NCBI GenBank assembly: GCA_963807305.1
Contig: CAWEBN010000011.1
Coordinates: 124,001-188,000, forward strand
DNA: 64,000 bases
DNA from: JAOPZW01 sp963807305
Lineage (GTDB): Bacteria > Actinomycetota > Thermoleophilia > Solirubrobacterales > Solirubrobacteraceae
Reading direction: 5' to 3'
The position numbers were made by a program, and so were the translations under genes. Position 1 is the stretch's first letter, and the number at the start of each line of letters is the position of its first letter. The notes below the pieces were generated by a model. That model saw only the letters and a list, made by a program, of their open reading frames with translations. It searched no databases and had not been told where the DNA came from. Shown here piece by piece: positions 39,941-48,190 of the stretch.

Positions 39941-41089
39941 GTGGCCGACCTGACTCTCGGCGTCGTCGCGACGTCGCGCAAGCCCGACGAGCGCCGGCAG
40001 GCGATCCATCCCGCCCACCTCGAGCGCATCGACGCCGAGCTGCGCGCGAGGATGCTCTTCGAGCACGGCTACGGCGACCAGCTCGGGTCCTCGGACGAGG
40101 AGATCGGCCCGCTGGTCGGCGGGCTGCGCTCCCGCGCGGAGCTCTTCGAGCAGGCGGACGTCCTGCTGCTGCCCAAGCCGCTGGCCGAGGACCTCGAGAC
40201 GCTGCGGCCCGGACAGGTCGTCTGGGGCTGGCCGCACTGCGTCCAGGACCGCCGGATGGCCCAGCTCGCCATCGACCGTCGCGTGACCCTGATCGCCTGG
40301 GAGGCGATGAACCACTGGAACGACAGGGGCGACTTCGTCCGCCACGTCTTCCACCAGAACAACGTGATGGCCGGCTACTGCTCGGTCCTGCACGCCTTCT
40401 CGCTGCTCGGGATCAGCGGCGACTACGGCCGCCCGCTGAGCGCCGCGGTGATCAGCTTCGGCTCCACCGCGCGCGGCGCGCTCAGGGCGCTCTCGGCCCT
40501 CGGCGTCGGCGAGGTGTCGGTCCTCACCCAGCGCCCCGTCGCGGCCGTCGACGCGCGCTTCGCCGAGGTGCGGATGCTCCAGTTCGGCCCCGACCCCGAG
40601 AACCCGGGGCGCACGCTCGCCCACGGACGCCGCGAGGTCGCGCCGCTGGTCGACGTGCTGGCCGAGCACGACGTCGTCGTCAACTGCATCCTGCAGGACA
40701 CCGACGCGCCGCTGATGTTCGTCATGAACGAGGACCTCCCGCGCTTCCGGCCCGGCACGTTGTTCGTCGACGTGTCCTGCGACGAGGGGATGGCGTTCGA
40801 ATGGGCCCGCCCGACCTCGTTCGCCGAGCCCGTCGTCAACGTCGGCCGCGGGCTGCGCTACTACGCGGTCGACCACAGCCCCTCGTACCTGTGGAACGCG
40901 GCGACGTGGGAGAACAGCGCGGCGCTGCTGCCCTACCTGCCGATGGTGATGGCCGGGCCGCGGGGGTGGGACGCCGACGAGACGATCCGCCGCGCCATCG
41001 AGATCCGCGAGGGCATCGTCGAGAACCCCCGCATCCTCTCCTTCCAGGGGCGCGAGGCGACGTACCCGTACGCGCTCAGCGCTCGCTGA
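39941..41089 (+). CDS. AlaDH/PNT-type dehydrogenase, N5-(carboxyethyl)ornithine synthase-like
   Basis: A 382-residue protein of the alanine dehydrogenase / pyridine nucleotide transhydrogenase N-domain family. It opens LTLGVVATSRKPDERRQAIH, continues with RMLFEHGYGDQLGSSDEEI and LLPKPLAEDLETL, and its NAD(P) site is ISFGSTARGALRALSALGVG. Arrangement and length resemble N5-(carboxyethyl)ornithine synthase, which condenses an amino acid with pyruvate, more than true alanine dehydrogenase. The start is GTG. It is a single gene, 14 bases overlapping the convergent ABC-F gene. Confidence 0.7.
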   Translation: MADLTLGVVATSRKPDERRQAIHPAHLERIDAELRARMLFEHGYGDQLGSSDEEIGPLVGGLRSRAELFEQADVLLLPKPLAEDLETLRPGQVVWGWPHCVQDRRMAQLAIDRRVTLIAWEAMNHWNDRGDFVRHVFHQNNVMAGYCSVLHAFSLLGISGDYGRPLSAAVISFGSTARGALRALSALGVGEVSVLTQRPVAAVDARFAEVRMLQFGPDPENPGRTLAHGRREVAPLVDVLAEHDVVVNCILQDTDAPLMFVMNEDLPRFRPGTLFVDVSCDEGMAFEWARPTSFAEPVVNVGRGLRYYAVDHSPSYLWNAATWENSAALLPYLPMVMAGPRGWDADETIRRAIEIREGIVENPRILSFQGREATYPYALSAR

Positions 41090-42674
41090 CGCGCCCGCCG
41101 CCGACCTCGAGCACGCGGTCGGCGATCCGCTCGAGGAAGTAGCGGTCGTGGCTGACCGCGATCACGGTGCCGTCGTAGCTCTCGAGCGCCGCTTCGAGCG
41201 TCTCGACGGCCGGGATGTCGAGGTGGTTGGTCGGCTCGTCGAGGATCAGGCAGTTGGCCGCCGAGAGCATCACCAGGCAGCAGCGCAGGCGGGTGCGCTC
41301 GCCGCCGCTCATCGACGAGATCGGCCGGCGCAGCTGCTCGTAGTCGAAGAGGAAGCGCACGAGCAGCGAGACCGCCTCGCCCTCGCTCAGGGGCTGCGCG
41401 GCGCGTACGACGTCGATCGGCGTGCGATCGCCGGGCAGCTCGGTCGCGGCCTGGCTGACGTATTCGACGCTGATCGACGGCCCCGCCCAGCGCTCGCCCG
41501 CCGTCGGCTTCAGGTCGCCGGCCAGCAGGCGGGCGAGCACGGTCTTGCCCGCGCCGATGGGCCCGACGATGCCGACGCGCTCCCCGCGCACGATCTCGAG
41601 CTCGACGCTGTCGAGGACCGGGGCGAATGCGACCTCGCGCAGGGCGATGACGCGATCGCCGCCGCGCGCCTGACTGCGCAGGGCGAGGGCCATCTTGCGC
41701 CGCTCGAAGACGGGGCGCTGCACCTTGTCCATGCGGTCGATGCGGCGCTGCATGTTGCGCGCGCGCTTGATGTGGCGCTCGTCGACCACGCGGTGGGCCC
41801 AGTCCTTGAAGCGCCGGATCGCCTCCTCCATGCGGGCGATCTCCTTCTGCTGGGTCACGTACTGCTGCTGGCGGCGGACGAGCTCGACCTCGCGGGCGAC
41901 CGCGTAGGCGGAGTAGCCGCCCTGCCACATCCGGATGCGCCCGTGCTCGAGCTCGGCGATCTGCCCGACCGTCTCGTCGAGCAGGTGGCGGTCGTGGGAG
42001 ACGATGAGCACCGCGCCGTCGAAGTCCTGGACGAGCTCCTCGACGATCCGCCGGCGAGCGACGTCGAGGTGGGCCTCGGGCTCGTCGAGCAGCAGCACGT
42101 CGGGCGCCTGCACGAGGCAGGCGGCGAGCGCGACGAGCTTGCGCTGGCCGCCGCTGAGCGCGCGCGTGGGCCGGTCGAGGTCCTCCTCGGTGAGCCCCAG
42201 ATCGCGCAGGTGACGGATGGCGTCGCCGCCGGCGGTGTCGGCGCCGAGGCGCTCGATCAGGGCGGCCTGGCGCTCGAGCACGCGGCCCATGCGGTCGAGG
42301 TCGGCGACGAGCGCCGGGTCGGCCAGCTGGGCCTCGACGCGCCCCAGCTCCTCCTCGAGGGCGGCGGCCTCGGGCCGTGCGGCGGCGAGGACCTGGCGCA
42401 CGGTGCGCTCGTCGCCGTCCACCATCTGGTGCAGGTAGGAGACGCGGGCGCCGCGGCGCAGCGTCACCGCGCCGGCGTCCGGGTGCTCCTCGCCGGCCAG
42501 CATCTTCAGCAGCGTCGACTTGCCCGCGCCGTTGGCGCCGATCAGGCCGACGCGCGCCCGCGCGCCGAGCTCGAGATCGGTGCCGTCGAGGATCAGGCGG
42601 CCGCCGAAGGACTTCGCGACGCCGCGCAGCGAGAGCGCCGGGGCGGTGGGAGCGGCGACGGCCATGACGGCCAT
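41076..42674 (-). CDS. ABC-F family ATPase
   Basis: A 532-residue soluble protein with two ABC domains and no membrane segment. Domain 1 has Walker A GANGAGKST and ALSGGQRKLVALAACL; domain 2 has Walker A GPIGAGKT and SMSGGERTRLRCCLVML with LILDEPTNHLDIPAVETLE. The linker (RRQQQYVTQQKEIARMEEAI, RRIDRMDKVQRPVFERRKM) is the ribosome-contacting P-site tRNA interaction motif region. ABC-F proteins act in translation or antibiotic resistance. In domain 1 the usual DEPTNHLD is altered to DEPEAHLD. The start may be ATG 42674 or 42665. Confidence 0.88.
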   Translation of the reverse strand: MAVMAVAAPTAPALSLRGVAKSFGGRLILDGTDLELGARARVGLIGANGAGKSTLLKMLAGEEHPDAGAVTLRRGARVSYLHQMVDGDERTVRQVLAAARPEAAALEEELGRVEAQLADPALVADLDRMGRVLERQAALIERLGADTAGGDAIRHLRDLGLTEEDLDRPTRALSGGQRKLVALAACLVQAPDVLLLDEPEAHLDVARRRIVEELVQDFDGAVLIVSHDRHLLDETVGQIAELEHGRIRMWQGGYSAYAVAREVELVRRQQQYVTQQKEIARMEEAIRRFKDWAHRVVDERHIKRARNMQRRIDRMDKVQRPVFERRKMALALRSQARGGDRVIALREVAFAPVLDSVELEIVRGERVGIVGPIGAGKTVLARLLAGDLKPTAGERWAGPSISVEYVSQAATELPGDRTPIDVVRAAQPLSEGEAVSLLVRFLFDYEQLRRPISSMSGGERTRLRCCLVMLSAANCLILDEPTNHLDIPAVETLEAALESYDGTVIAVSHDRYFLERIADRVLEVGGGRVSER

Positions 42675-42693
42675 GACGGTAGCCGCGGGGCGT

Positions 42694-42774
42694 GCTCCCT
42701 CACCAGGGAGCTAGCCGTACGGATGACGAACGGCTGTCAGGAAGCCTTAGACGGCAGTGTTCGCAAGCTGACAG
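42694..42774 (-). promoter_or_regulatory. structured 5' region of the ABC-F gene
   Basis: Two inverted repeats lie upstream of the ABC-F start. GCTCCCT and AGGGAGC with a 4-base loop (42694-42711) sit 20 bases before the start codon. CTGTCAG (42734-42740) and CTGACAG (42768-42774) form a wider stem. Antibiotic-resistance ABC-F genes are often controlled by leader attenuation. A 27-codon plus-strand frame also spans 42723-42806. Confidence 0.35.
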
Positions 42775-42877
42775 GCACCAGTCCGTCCGGGCAGTCCCAC
42801 GGTTGAAACAGCGCCGCAGCGACGACACCCGCGGGTAGGGCCAGAGGGGTGAGCTGGTGAGCGGCGCGTCGGGGGGC

Positions 42878-42925
42878 GCGCCGCTCGCAGCACCGGCGGG
42901 TGCCGCGCCGCTCGCAGCACCGGCG
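42878..42925. repeat. 27-base tandem duplication before rsmB
   Basis: The 21-base core that begins GCGCCGCTCGCAGCACC occurs at 42878-42898 and again at 42905-42925, a 27-base period. It would encode a repeated Ala/Pro-rich stretch if rsmB began at the earlier GTG (42857), but the family N-terminus starts at 42950. The copies are probably non-coding. Confidence 0.5.
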
Positions 42926-42949
42926 CGCGCCGCACTACCGTGGGGCGCG

Positions 42950-44143
42950 ATGGCGCCCGCCACCCTCAGCCCCGCTCGCCGCGCCGCGCACGCCGTCGTG
43001 CTGCGCACGCTGAGCGACGGCGCCTACGCCGACCGCGCGTTGCACGGCGAGGCCCGCGGCCTCGATGCACGCGACCGCGCGCTGGCCAAGCAGCTGGCCT
43101 TCGGGACGGTCCAGCGACGCCTGACGCTCGACCACGTCATCGCCGCCCACGTCGACCGTGACCTCGAGCCGGGCGTGCGCGCCGCCCTGCAGCTCGGGCT
43201 CTTCCAGCTCATGTTCCTCGACGGCGTGGCCGCCCACGCCGCCATCGGCGAGGCCGTCGAGCTGGCCAAGCCCAGCCCAGGTCACCGCCTCGTCAACGCC
43301 GTGCTGCGCCGCGTCCAGCGCGAGGGTGCCGAGCTGCCCTCTGACGCGACGCCCGAGGGCGCGTCGATCCGCCACTCGCATCCGCGCTGGATGGTCGACC
43401 TCTGGTGGGACTGGCTCGGCCCCGACGACACCCGCGCGCTGCTGGCGGCCGACAACGAGCCGGCCGAGCTCGCGCTGCGCGTCAACGCCCTGGTCGACTC
43501 CGACCTCGACGACGTCCCCGGACGCCGCGAGGGGGAGGCGATCGTCGTCGACGGGCCCTTCGACGCGCTCGCCCATCCCGGCTACGCGGCGGGCGCGTTC
43601 ACCCCGCAGTCGCGCGCCAGCCAGCTCGTGGCGCGCGCGCTGGCGCCCGAGCGGGGCGAACGCGTGCTCGACCTGTGCGCGGCGCCGGGCGGCAAGACGA
43701 CGCACCTGGCGGCACTGATGGAGGGCACCGGCGAGGTGGTGGCGGTCGAGCGCCGCCCCCAGCGCGCCCGCGCGCTGCAGGCGACCGCCGCGCGCATGCG
43801 GGCCGCGAACGTCACCGTCGTCACCGCGGACGCCAACGACTACGACGGCGCCGGGCGCTTCGACCGCGTCCTGCTCGACCCGCCGTGCTCGGGGCTGGGG
43901 ACGCTGCGCTCGCACCCCGATCTGCGCTGGCGCACGAGCCCCGAGGCGATCGAGCGACTGGCCGCCGAGCAGGACGTCCTGCTGGCGTCGGCGCGCCGCG
44001 CGCTGGCCCCCGGCGGAGCGCTCGTCTACTCGGTCTGCACCCTCTCGCCGCGCGAGGAGCGGCTCGTGACAGCCGACGTGCAGCGCACCCTCCCACACGT
44101 CGACGGGACCGACGGCTTCTATATTGCGCGCGATGGAGGCTGA
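42950..44143 (+). CDS. rsmB: 16S rRNA (cytosine-967-C5)-methyltransferase
   Basis: A 397-residue protein. Residues about 5-135 are a NusB-like RNA-binding domain (RRAAHAVVLRTLSDGAYADR, RDRALAKQLAFGTVQRRLTL). The SAM-dependent catalytic domain holds VLDLCAAPGGKTTHLA, DPPCSGLGTLRSHPD and YSVCTLSPRE (two catalytic cysteines). ATG 42950 starts the NusB-like domain. It heads the group rsmB - zinc ribbon - rpe, with overlapping genes. Confidence 0.94.
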   Translation: MAPATLSPARRAAHAVVLRTLSDGAYADRALHGEARGLDARDRALAKQLAFGTVQRRLTLDHVIAAHVDRDLEPGVRAALQLGLFQLMFLDGVAAHAAIGEAVELAKPSPGHRLVNAVLRRVQREGAELPSDATPEGASIRHSHPRWMVDLWWDWLGPDDTRALLAADNEPAELALRVNALVDSDLDDVPGRREGEAIVVDGPFDALAHPGYAAGAFTPQSRASQLVARALAPERGERVLDLCAAPGGKTTHLAALMEGTGEVVAVERRPQRARALQATAARMRAANVTVVTADANDYDGAGRFDRVLLDPPCSGLGTLRSHPDLRWRTSPEAIERLAAEQDVLLASARRALAPGGALVYSVCTLSPREERLVTADVQRTLPHVDGTDGFYIARDGG

Positions 44144-44351
44144 ACTCGGGCTGCGATGCCCGTCCTGCGGGGAGCCATGGCTGCGGCCGTCGAGCCTCGC
44201 TGGGCGCTACCGCTGCGTGAACTGCCTGCATCGCTTCGAGCTGCGCTCGGTCTGCCCCGACTGCGGCGAGCACTCGACCATCGTGCGCATGTCGAGCACC
44301 GCCATCCTCACCTGCAACAACTGCGACGGCTCGATGCTCGTCGAGATATGA
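44133..44351 (+). CDS. small zinc-ribbon protein
   Basis: A 72-residue protein with four CxxC pairs: RCPSCGEPW, RCVNCLHRF, VCPDCGEHS and LTCNNCDG. Eight cysteines in this spacing suggest two zinc ribbons. It overlaps the end of rsmB by 11 bases and its stop overlaps the rpe start (ATGA), so it is tightly coupled to both. The function is unknown; nucleic-acid or ribosome binding is a guess. Confidence 0.8.
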   Translation: MEAELGLRCPSCGEPWLRPSSLAGRYRCVNCLHRFELRSVCPDCGEHSTIVRMSSTAILTCNNCDGSMLVEI

Positions 44352-44998
44352 GGCGCCGTGTCGCCCCCTCGATCCTGGCCGCCGACTTCGGCCGGCTGCA
44401 CGAGCAGGTGCAGGCGGTCGTCGACGCCGGCGCCGAGGTCGTCCACATCGACATCATGGACGGCCACTTCGTGCCCACGCTGTCGATGGGGCCGCCGGCG
44501 GTGGCGGGGCTGCGCGACTTCGATGTCCTGCTCGACATCCACCTGATGATCGAGCGCCCCGAGCGCCACGTGCAGGACTTCGCCGCCGCGGGGGCCAACA
44601 ACATCACCGTGCACTTCGAGGCCACCCCGCACGTCCACAAGGCCGTCCAGGCGATCAAGGAGGCCGGGTGCACCGCGGGCGTCGCGCTCACGCCGTCGAC
44701 GCCGGTGGAGGCGCTCTCGGAGATCCGCGGCGAGCTCTGGTCGGTGCTGTGCATGACCGTCAACCCGGGCTGGGGCGGGCAGGCCTTCATCCCCGCCTCG
44801 CTCGACAAGATCCGCCGCCTGAGGGCCCTCGTGGGCCCCGACGTGGAGGTCGAGGTCGACGGCGGGATCGACGAGGAAACGGCGGGCCCGTGCGCCGACG
44901 CCGGCGCGACGCTCTTCGTGGCCGGAACATCCGTGTTCGGGACCGTGGATCCCGGGGCAGCCTTCCGCAGGGTCGCCTCCGCGGCCGGGTGTAGCTAG
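44348..44998 (+). CDS. rpe: ribulose-phosphate 3-epimerase
   Basis: A 216-residue TIM-barrel enzyme interconverting ribulose 5-phosphate and xylulose 5-phosphate. Signatures are VAPSILAADFGRLHEQVQAV, HIDIMDGHFVPTLSMGP, DIHLMIERPERHV, MTVNPGWGGQAFIPAS and EVEVDGGID. The length is normal. It gives erythrose 4-phosphate supply for the aromatic pathway and ribulose 5-phosphate for riboflavin synthesis, both encoded elsewhere in the window. Confidence 0.96.
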   Translation: MRRRVAPSILAADFGRLHEQVQAVVDAGAEVVHIDIMDGHFVPTLSMGPPAVAGLRDFDVLLDIHLMIERPERHVQDFAAAGANNITVHFEATPHVHKAVQAIKEAGCTAGVALTPSTPVEALSEIRGELWSVLCMTVNPGWGGQAFIPASLDKIRRLRALVGPDVEVEVDGGIDEETAGPCADAGATLFVAGTSVFGTVDPGAAFRRVASAAGCS

Positions 44999-45042
44999 CC
45001 GTATGCGGAGACCCTGAGGAACGGACGAGAATCCTTTAACAA

Positions 45043-45393
45043 GTGGGCACCACCGTTCTCATAGTCGATGACCATCCGACCTTCCGGGCCACCGCCCGGA
45101 TGCTGCTCGAGGCCGAGGGCTACGACGTCATCGGCGAGGCACCGGATGGTACGACGGCGATCATGGAGGCCTGCCGGCTGCACCCCGACCTGGTGCTCCT
45201 CGACGTCAACCTCCCCGACCTCGACGGCTTCCAGGTGGCCGAGCGGATCACCGCCCACAACGGCGCTCCGGCCGTGGTCCTGACCTCCAGCCGCGACTCG
45301 TCCGACTTCGGCCCTCTCGTATCCGGAAGCGGCGCCCGGGGCTTCATCTCCAAGGGCGATCTCTCCGGCGCAGCCATAGCCGAGCTGCTCTAG
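45043..45393 (+). CDS. single-domain response regulator
   Basis: A 116-residue receiver domain with no output domain. The acidic pocket is VLIVDDHPTF, the phospho-acceptor Asp is in LVLLDVNLPDLDGF, and TSSRDSSD and ISKGDLSG hold the conserved Thr/Ser and Lys. The start is GTG. It lies 7 bases before the histidine kinase gene and probably serves as a phosphate sink or adaptor for it. Confidence 0.88.
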   Translation: MGTTVLIVDDHPTFRATARMLLEAEGYDVIGEAPDGTTAIMEACRLHPDLVLLDVNLPDLDGFQVAERITAHNGAPAVVLTSSRDSSDFGPLVSGSGARGFISKGDLSGAAIAELL

Positions 45394-45399
45394 TCCCTC

Positions 45400-47157
45400 A
45401 TGCTCGGCCTGCGCCGCGCCCTGCTCGCCCTCTTCGCCCTCGGGGTGATCTTCGCGGGCCTCGACGTCGCCCTCGCGCTCACGTCGACGCACGAGGGCCA
45501 GAAGGTCGTCACCGCCATCCTCGGCCCGCTCATCGGGCTCAGCTTCATCGGCACCGGCGTCTTCGCCTGGTGGCGACGGCCGCTCAACCGCTTCGGGCTG
45601 CTCATGACCGGCGTCGGGATCGCCTGGTTCCTGGCCGGGCTGACCGAGTCCAACAACTCGACGGTCTTCACGATCGGCAGCTACGTCGAGCCGCTCTACC
45701 TGGTCATCGTCATCCAGATGGTGCTCTCGTTCCCCACGGGGCGCCTGGAGACCGTGGCCCAGCGCGTGACGATCGCCGCCGGCTACCTCGACGTCCTCGC
45801 CGTGCGCCTGCCCTACTTCCTGCTCAGCGGCGACATCGTGGGCCATCTGAAGGGCCCGCGCCCGGACAACGTCTTCGCCGTCGTCGACGCGCCCGACCTG
45901 GCCGACGTCTTCAACTACACCGCGACCTTCGTCGCCGTGGCCGTGCTGGTCTCGACCCTGGTGCTGCTCGTGCGCAAGCGCCAGGCGGCCACCCCGCCCC
46001 AGCGCCGCGCGCTGGCGCCGATGCTGTGGACCGGGCTGGCGCTCGTGTCCCTGCTGGGTATCGCCTTCCTCATCGACGTGCTCGGTCTGCCGGGCAAGAT
46101 CGGCGACGTCGCGAGCCTGCTGGCGCTCATCGCCTTCGCCATCCTGCCGTACGCCTTCCTGGCCGGCCTGGTGCGCAGCCGCTACTCGCGCGCCGGCGCC
46201 GTCGGCGAGCTCATCGAGCGCCTCAACAACCCGGAGGCCGACCGCTCGCTCGGGCTCGCGCTGGCCGACGCGCTGGGCGACCGCTCGCTCAAGCTCGTCT
46301 ACTGGCGCCCGTCCGCCGGCCACTACGTCACCTACGACGGGCGCCCGGTCGAGCTCCCCGAGGCGGGCTCCGGCCGCGCGGTGACCGAGGTCGAGCGCGA
46401 GGGCATCCGCGTGGGCGCGATCATCCACGACGCCTCGCTGGCCGACGAGCCCGGGCTCGTGCGTGCGGTCGCCGCCTCCGCCGCCCTGGCCCTGGAGAAC
46501 GAGCGCCTGGAGGCCGAGCTGCGCGCCCGCCTCGACGAGCTCCAGACCTCGCGCTCGCGGCTCGTGGAGGTCTCGATGTTCGAGCGCCGGCGCCTGGAGC
46601 GCGACCTGCACGACGGCGCCCAGCAGCGCCTGGTCGCGCTCTCGCTGCAGCTCGGGCTGGCCAAGCGCCGCCTGGAGGAGGGTCAGGACGGCGCCGCGGG
46701 CGCCATGCTCGACGCCGCGCGCGACGAGCTGGCCCGCGCCCTGGAGGAGCTGCGCGAGCTGGCGCGCGGCATCCATCCGGCCGTCCTGACCGACCGCGGG
46801 CTGGAGCCCGCGCTCGAAGCGCTCGCCGAGCGAGCCCCGCTACCGGTTAGTCTCGACCAGATGCCAGCCGAACGACTGCCTGCCCCCGTCGAGGCGGCCG
46901 CCTACTTCGTCGTGGCCGAAGCGCTGACCAACGTCGTCAAGTACGCCGGCGCCTCGACGGCCGCCGTGCGCATTCGCCGCAACGGCTCCTACGCCGTGGT
47001 CGAGGTCCGCGACGACGGGGTCGGGGGCGCCGATCCGACGATCGGCACCGGCCTGCGCGGACTCGCCGACCGCCTCGCGGCCCTCGACGGGCGCCTCGAG
47101 GTCCACTCGCCGCCCGGGGAGGGCACGACCGTGAGGGCCGAGGTCCCGTGCGCGTAG
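45400..47157 (+). CDS. NarL-type membrane sensor histidine kinase
   Basis: A 585-residue kinase. About eight hydrophobic segments span residues 10-270 (for example LLALFALGVIFAGLDVALAL and VFNYTATFVAVAVLVSTLVL). A GAF-like linker lies around residues 290-360, and a coiled coil around LENERLEAELRARLDELQTS. The HisKA_3 phospho-acceptor is in RRRLERDLHDGAQQRLVALS. The HATPase has EALTNVVKYAGAS, VEVRDDGVGG and GTGLRGLADRLAALDG. It pairs with the LuxR-type regulator that overlaps its end. Confidence 0.9.
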   Translation: MLGLRRALLALFALGVIFAGLDVALALTSTHEGQKVVTAILGPLIGLSFIGTGVFAWWRRPLNRFGLLMTGVGIAWFLAGLTESNNSTVFTIGSYVEPLYLVIVIQMVLSFPTGRLETVAQRVTIAAGYLDVLAVRLPYFLLSGDIVGHLKGPRPDNVFAVVDAPDLADVFNYTATFVAVAVLVSTLVLLVRKRQAATPPQRRALAPMLWTGLALVSLLGIAFLIDVLGLPGKIGDVASLLALIAFAILPYAFLAGLVRSRYSRAGAVGELIERLNNPEADRSLGLALADALGDRSLKLVYWRPSAGHYVTYDGRPVELPEAGSGRAVTEVEREGIRVGAIIHDASLADEPGLVRAVAASAALALENERLEAELRARLDELQTSRSRLVEVSMFERRRLERDLHDGAQQRLVALSLQLGLAKRRLEEGQDGAAGAMLDAARDELARALEELRELARGIHPAVLTDRGLEPALEALAERAPLPVSLDQMPAERLPAPVEAAAYFVVAEALTNVVKYAGASTAAVRIRRNGSYAVVEVRDDGVGGADPTIGTGLRGLADRLAALDGRLEVHSPPGEGTTVRAEVPCA

Positions 47158-47792
47158 TCCTGGCCGACGACAGCCTGCTGCTGCGCGAGGGCGTCGCGCG
47201 CCTGCTCGAGGAGGCGGGCCTCGAGGTGGTCGCCCAGGCGGGCGACGGCGAGGACCTGCTGCGCAAGGTCGGCGCCCACAAGCCCGACGTCGCGATCGTC
47301 GACGTTCGCATGCCCCCGACGCACACCGACGAGGGGCTGCGCGCCGCGGCCGAGATCCGCGACAAGCACCCCGACACCGGCGTGCTCGTGCTCTCGCAGT
47401 ACATCGAGGAGGCCTACGCGATGGAGCTGCTGAGCTCCAACGCCGAGGGCGTCGGCTACCTGCTCAAGGACCGCGTCGCCGATCTCGAGCGCTTCATCGA
47501 CGCCGTGCGGCGCGTGGGCGAGGGCGGGAGCGCGCTCGACCCCGAGGTCGTCTCGCGGCTGCTCGGGCGCCGGCGCCAGGAGGATCCGCTGGCGGAGATC
47601 TCCCCCCGCGAGCGCCAGGTGCTCGCGCTGATGGCCGAGGGGCGCTCCAACCACGCGATCGCCACCGAGCTCGTCGTGACCGAGCGCGCCGTCGAGAAGC
47701 ACGTGACGAGCATCTTCACCAAGCTCAACCTGCCCCCGACGGCCGACGACCACCGCCGCGTGCTGGCGGTGCTGACCTACCTCAAGGCCTAG
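47148..47792 (+). CDS. NarL/LuxR-type response regulator
   Basis: A 214-residue regulator. The receiver domain has VVLADDSLLLREGV and VAIVDVRMPP (phospho-acceptor Asp). The LuxR helix-turn-helix is ISPRERQVLALMAEGRSNHA with IATELVVTERAVEKHVTSIF. The GTG start overlaps the kinase gene by 10 bases. With the kinase and the single-domain receiver it forms a three-protein two-component set. Targets are unknown. Confidence 0.92.
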   Translation: MRVVLADDSLLLREGVARLLEEAGLEVVAQAGDGEDLLRKVGAHKPDVAIVDVRMPPTHTDEGLRAAAEIRDKHPDTGVLVLSQYIEEAYAMELLSSNAEGVGYLLKDRVADLERFIDAVRRVGEGGSALDPEVVSRLLGRRRQEDPLAEISPRERQVLALMAEGRSNHAIATELVVTERAVEKHVTSIFTKLNLPPTADDHRRVLAVLTYLKA

Positions 47793-47881
47793 TAGATCCC
47801 GAGGGGGTCGCTTCGGGCCGGTGGCGGTGGGCGCCTGGGTCGCGCCGCCGGCACGCGCTCTTCGCTTCGCACCGGCGGTCA

Positions 47882-48098
47882 CGAACGGCTCACCGAGGGA
47901 AGGGCAGACCGGCGCTCGCTGCCATCCGTGCGGTCTTTGCGAACCATGGCTTCGCTTAGGCAGCAAGCACGCGCGGCCGTTTGCGAACGCGCCGAACTGT
48001 GGAGAGTGACGCGCGGCGACGGTGCGTGCTGCTTTGGGGTCGTATGTCGACACTTGGACCGCACGCAACGCTGCTCCTCCCCCTCGGTGAGCCGTTCG
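47882..48098. repeat. about 217-bp fold-back repeat
   Basis: A perfect 18-bp inverted repeat, CGAACGGCTCACCGAGGG (47882-47899) and its complement (48081-48098), bounds the element. Inner parts are also complementary (GTGCGGTC with GACCGCAC). A small hairpin with CGTT/AACG lies near the centre at about 47986. The end carries GAGGGAAGGG, as in the 39.7-kb element, and the length is similar. The rest of the gap 47793-48190 shows no gene. Confidence 0.6.
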
Positions 48099-48190
48099 CG
48101 ACCAACGAACGCACGCGGAGAGGACGTGCCCAGCTGCGCGGACCCAAGCGCAAACGCGCACAACGCTGCGAACGACAACGTCCTCAGGAA

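Noticed and set aside
41148..42806. 550-codon plus-strand frame opposite the ABC-F gene
   Set aside because: Its low-complexity composition mirrors the third-position G/C of the real minus-strand gene; no family features.
42723..42806. 27-codon frame upstream of rsmB
   Set aside because: No ribosome binding site, no conserved features, and it overlaps the inverted repeats of the ABC-F leader on the other strand.
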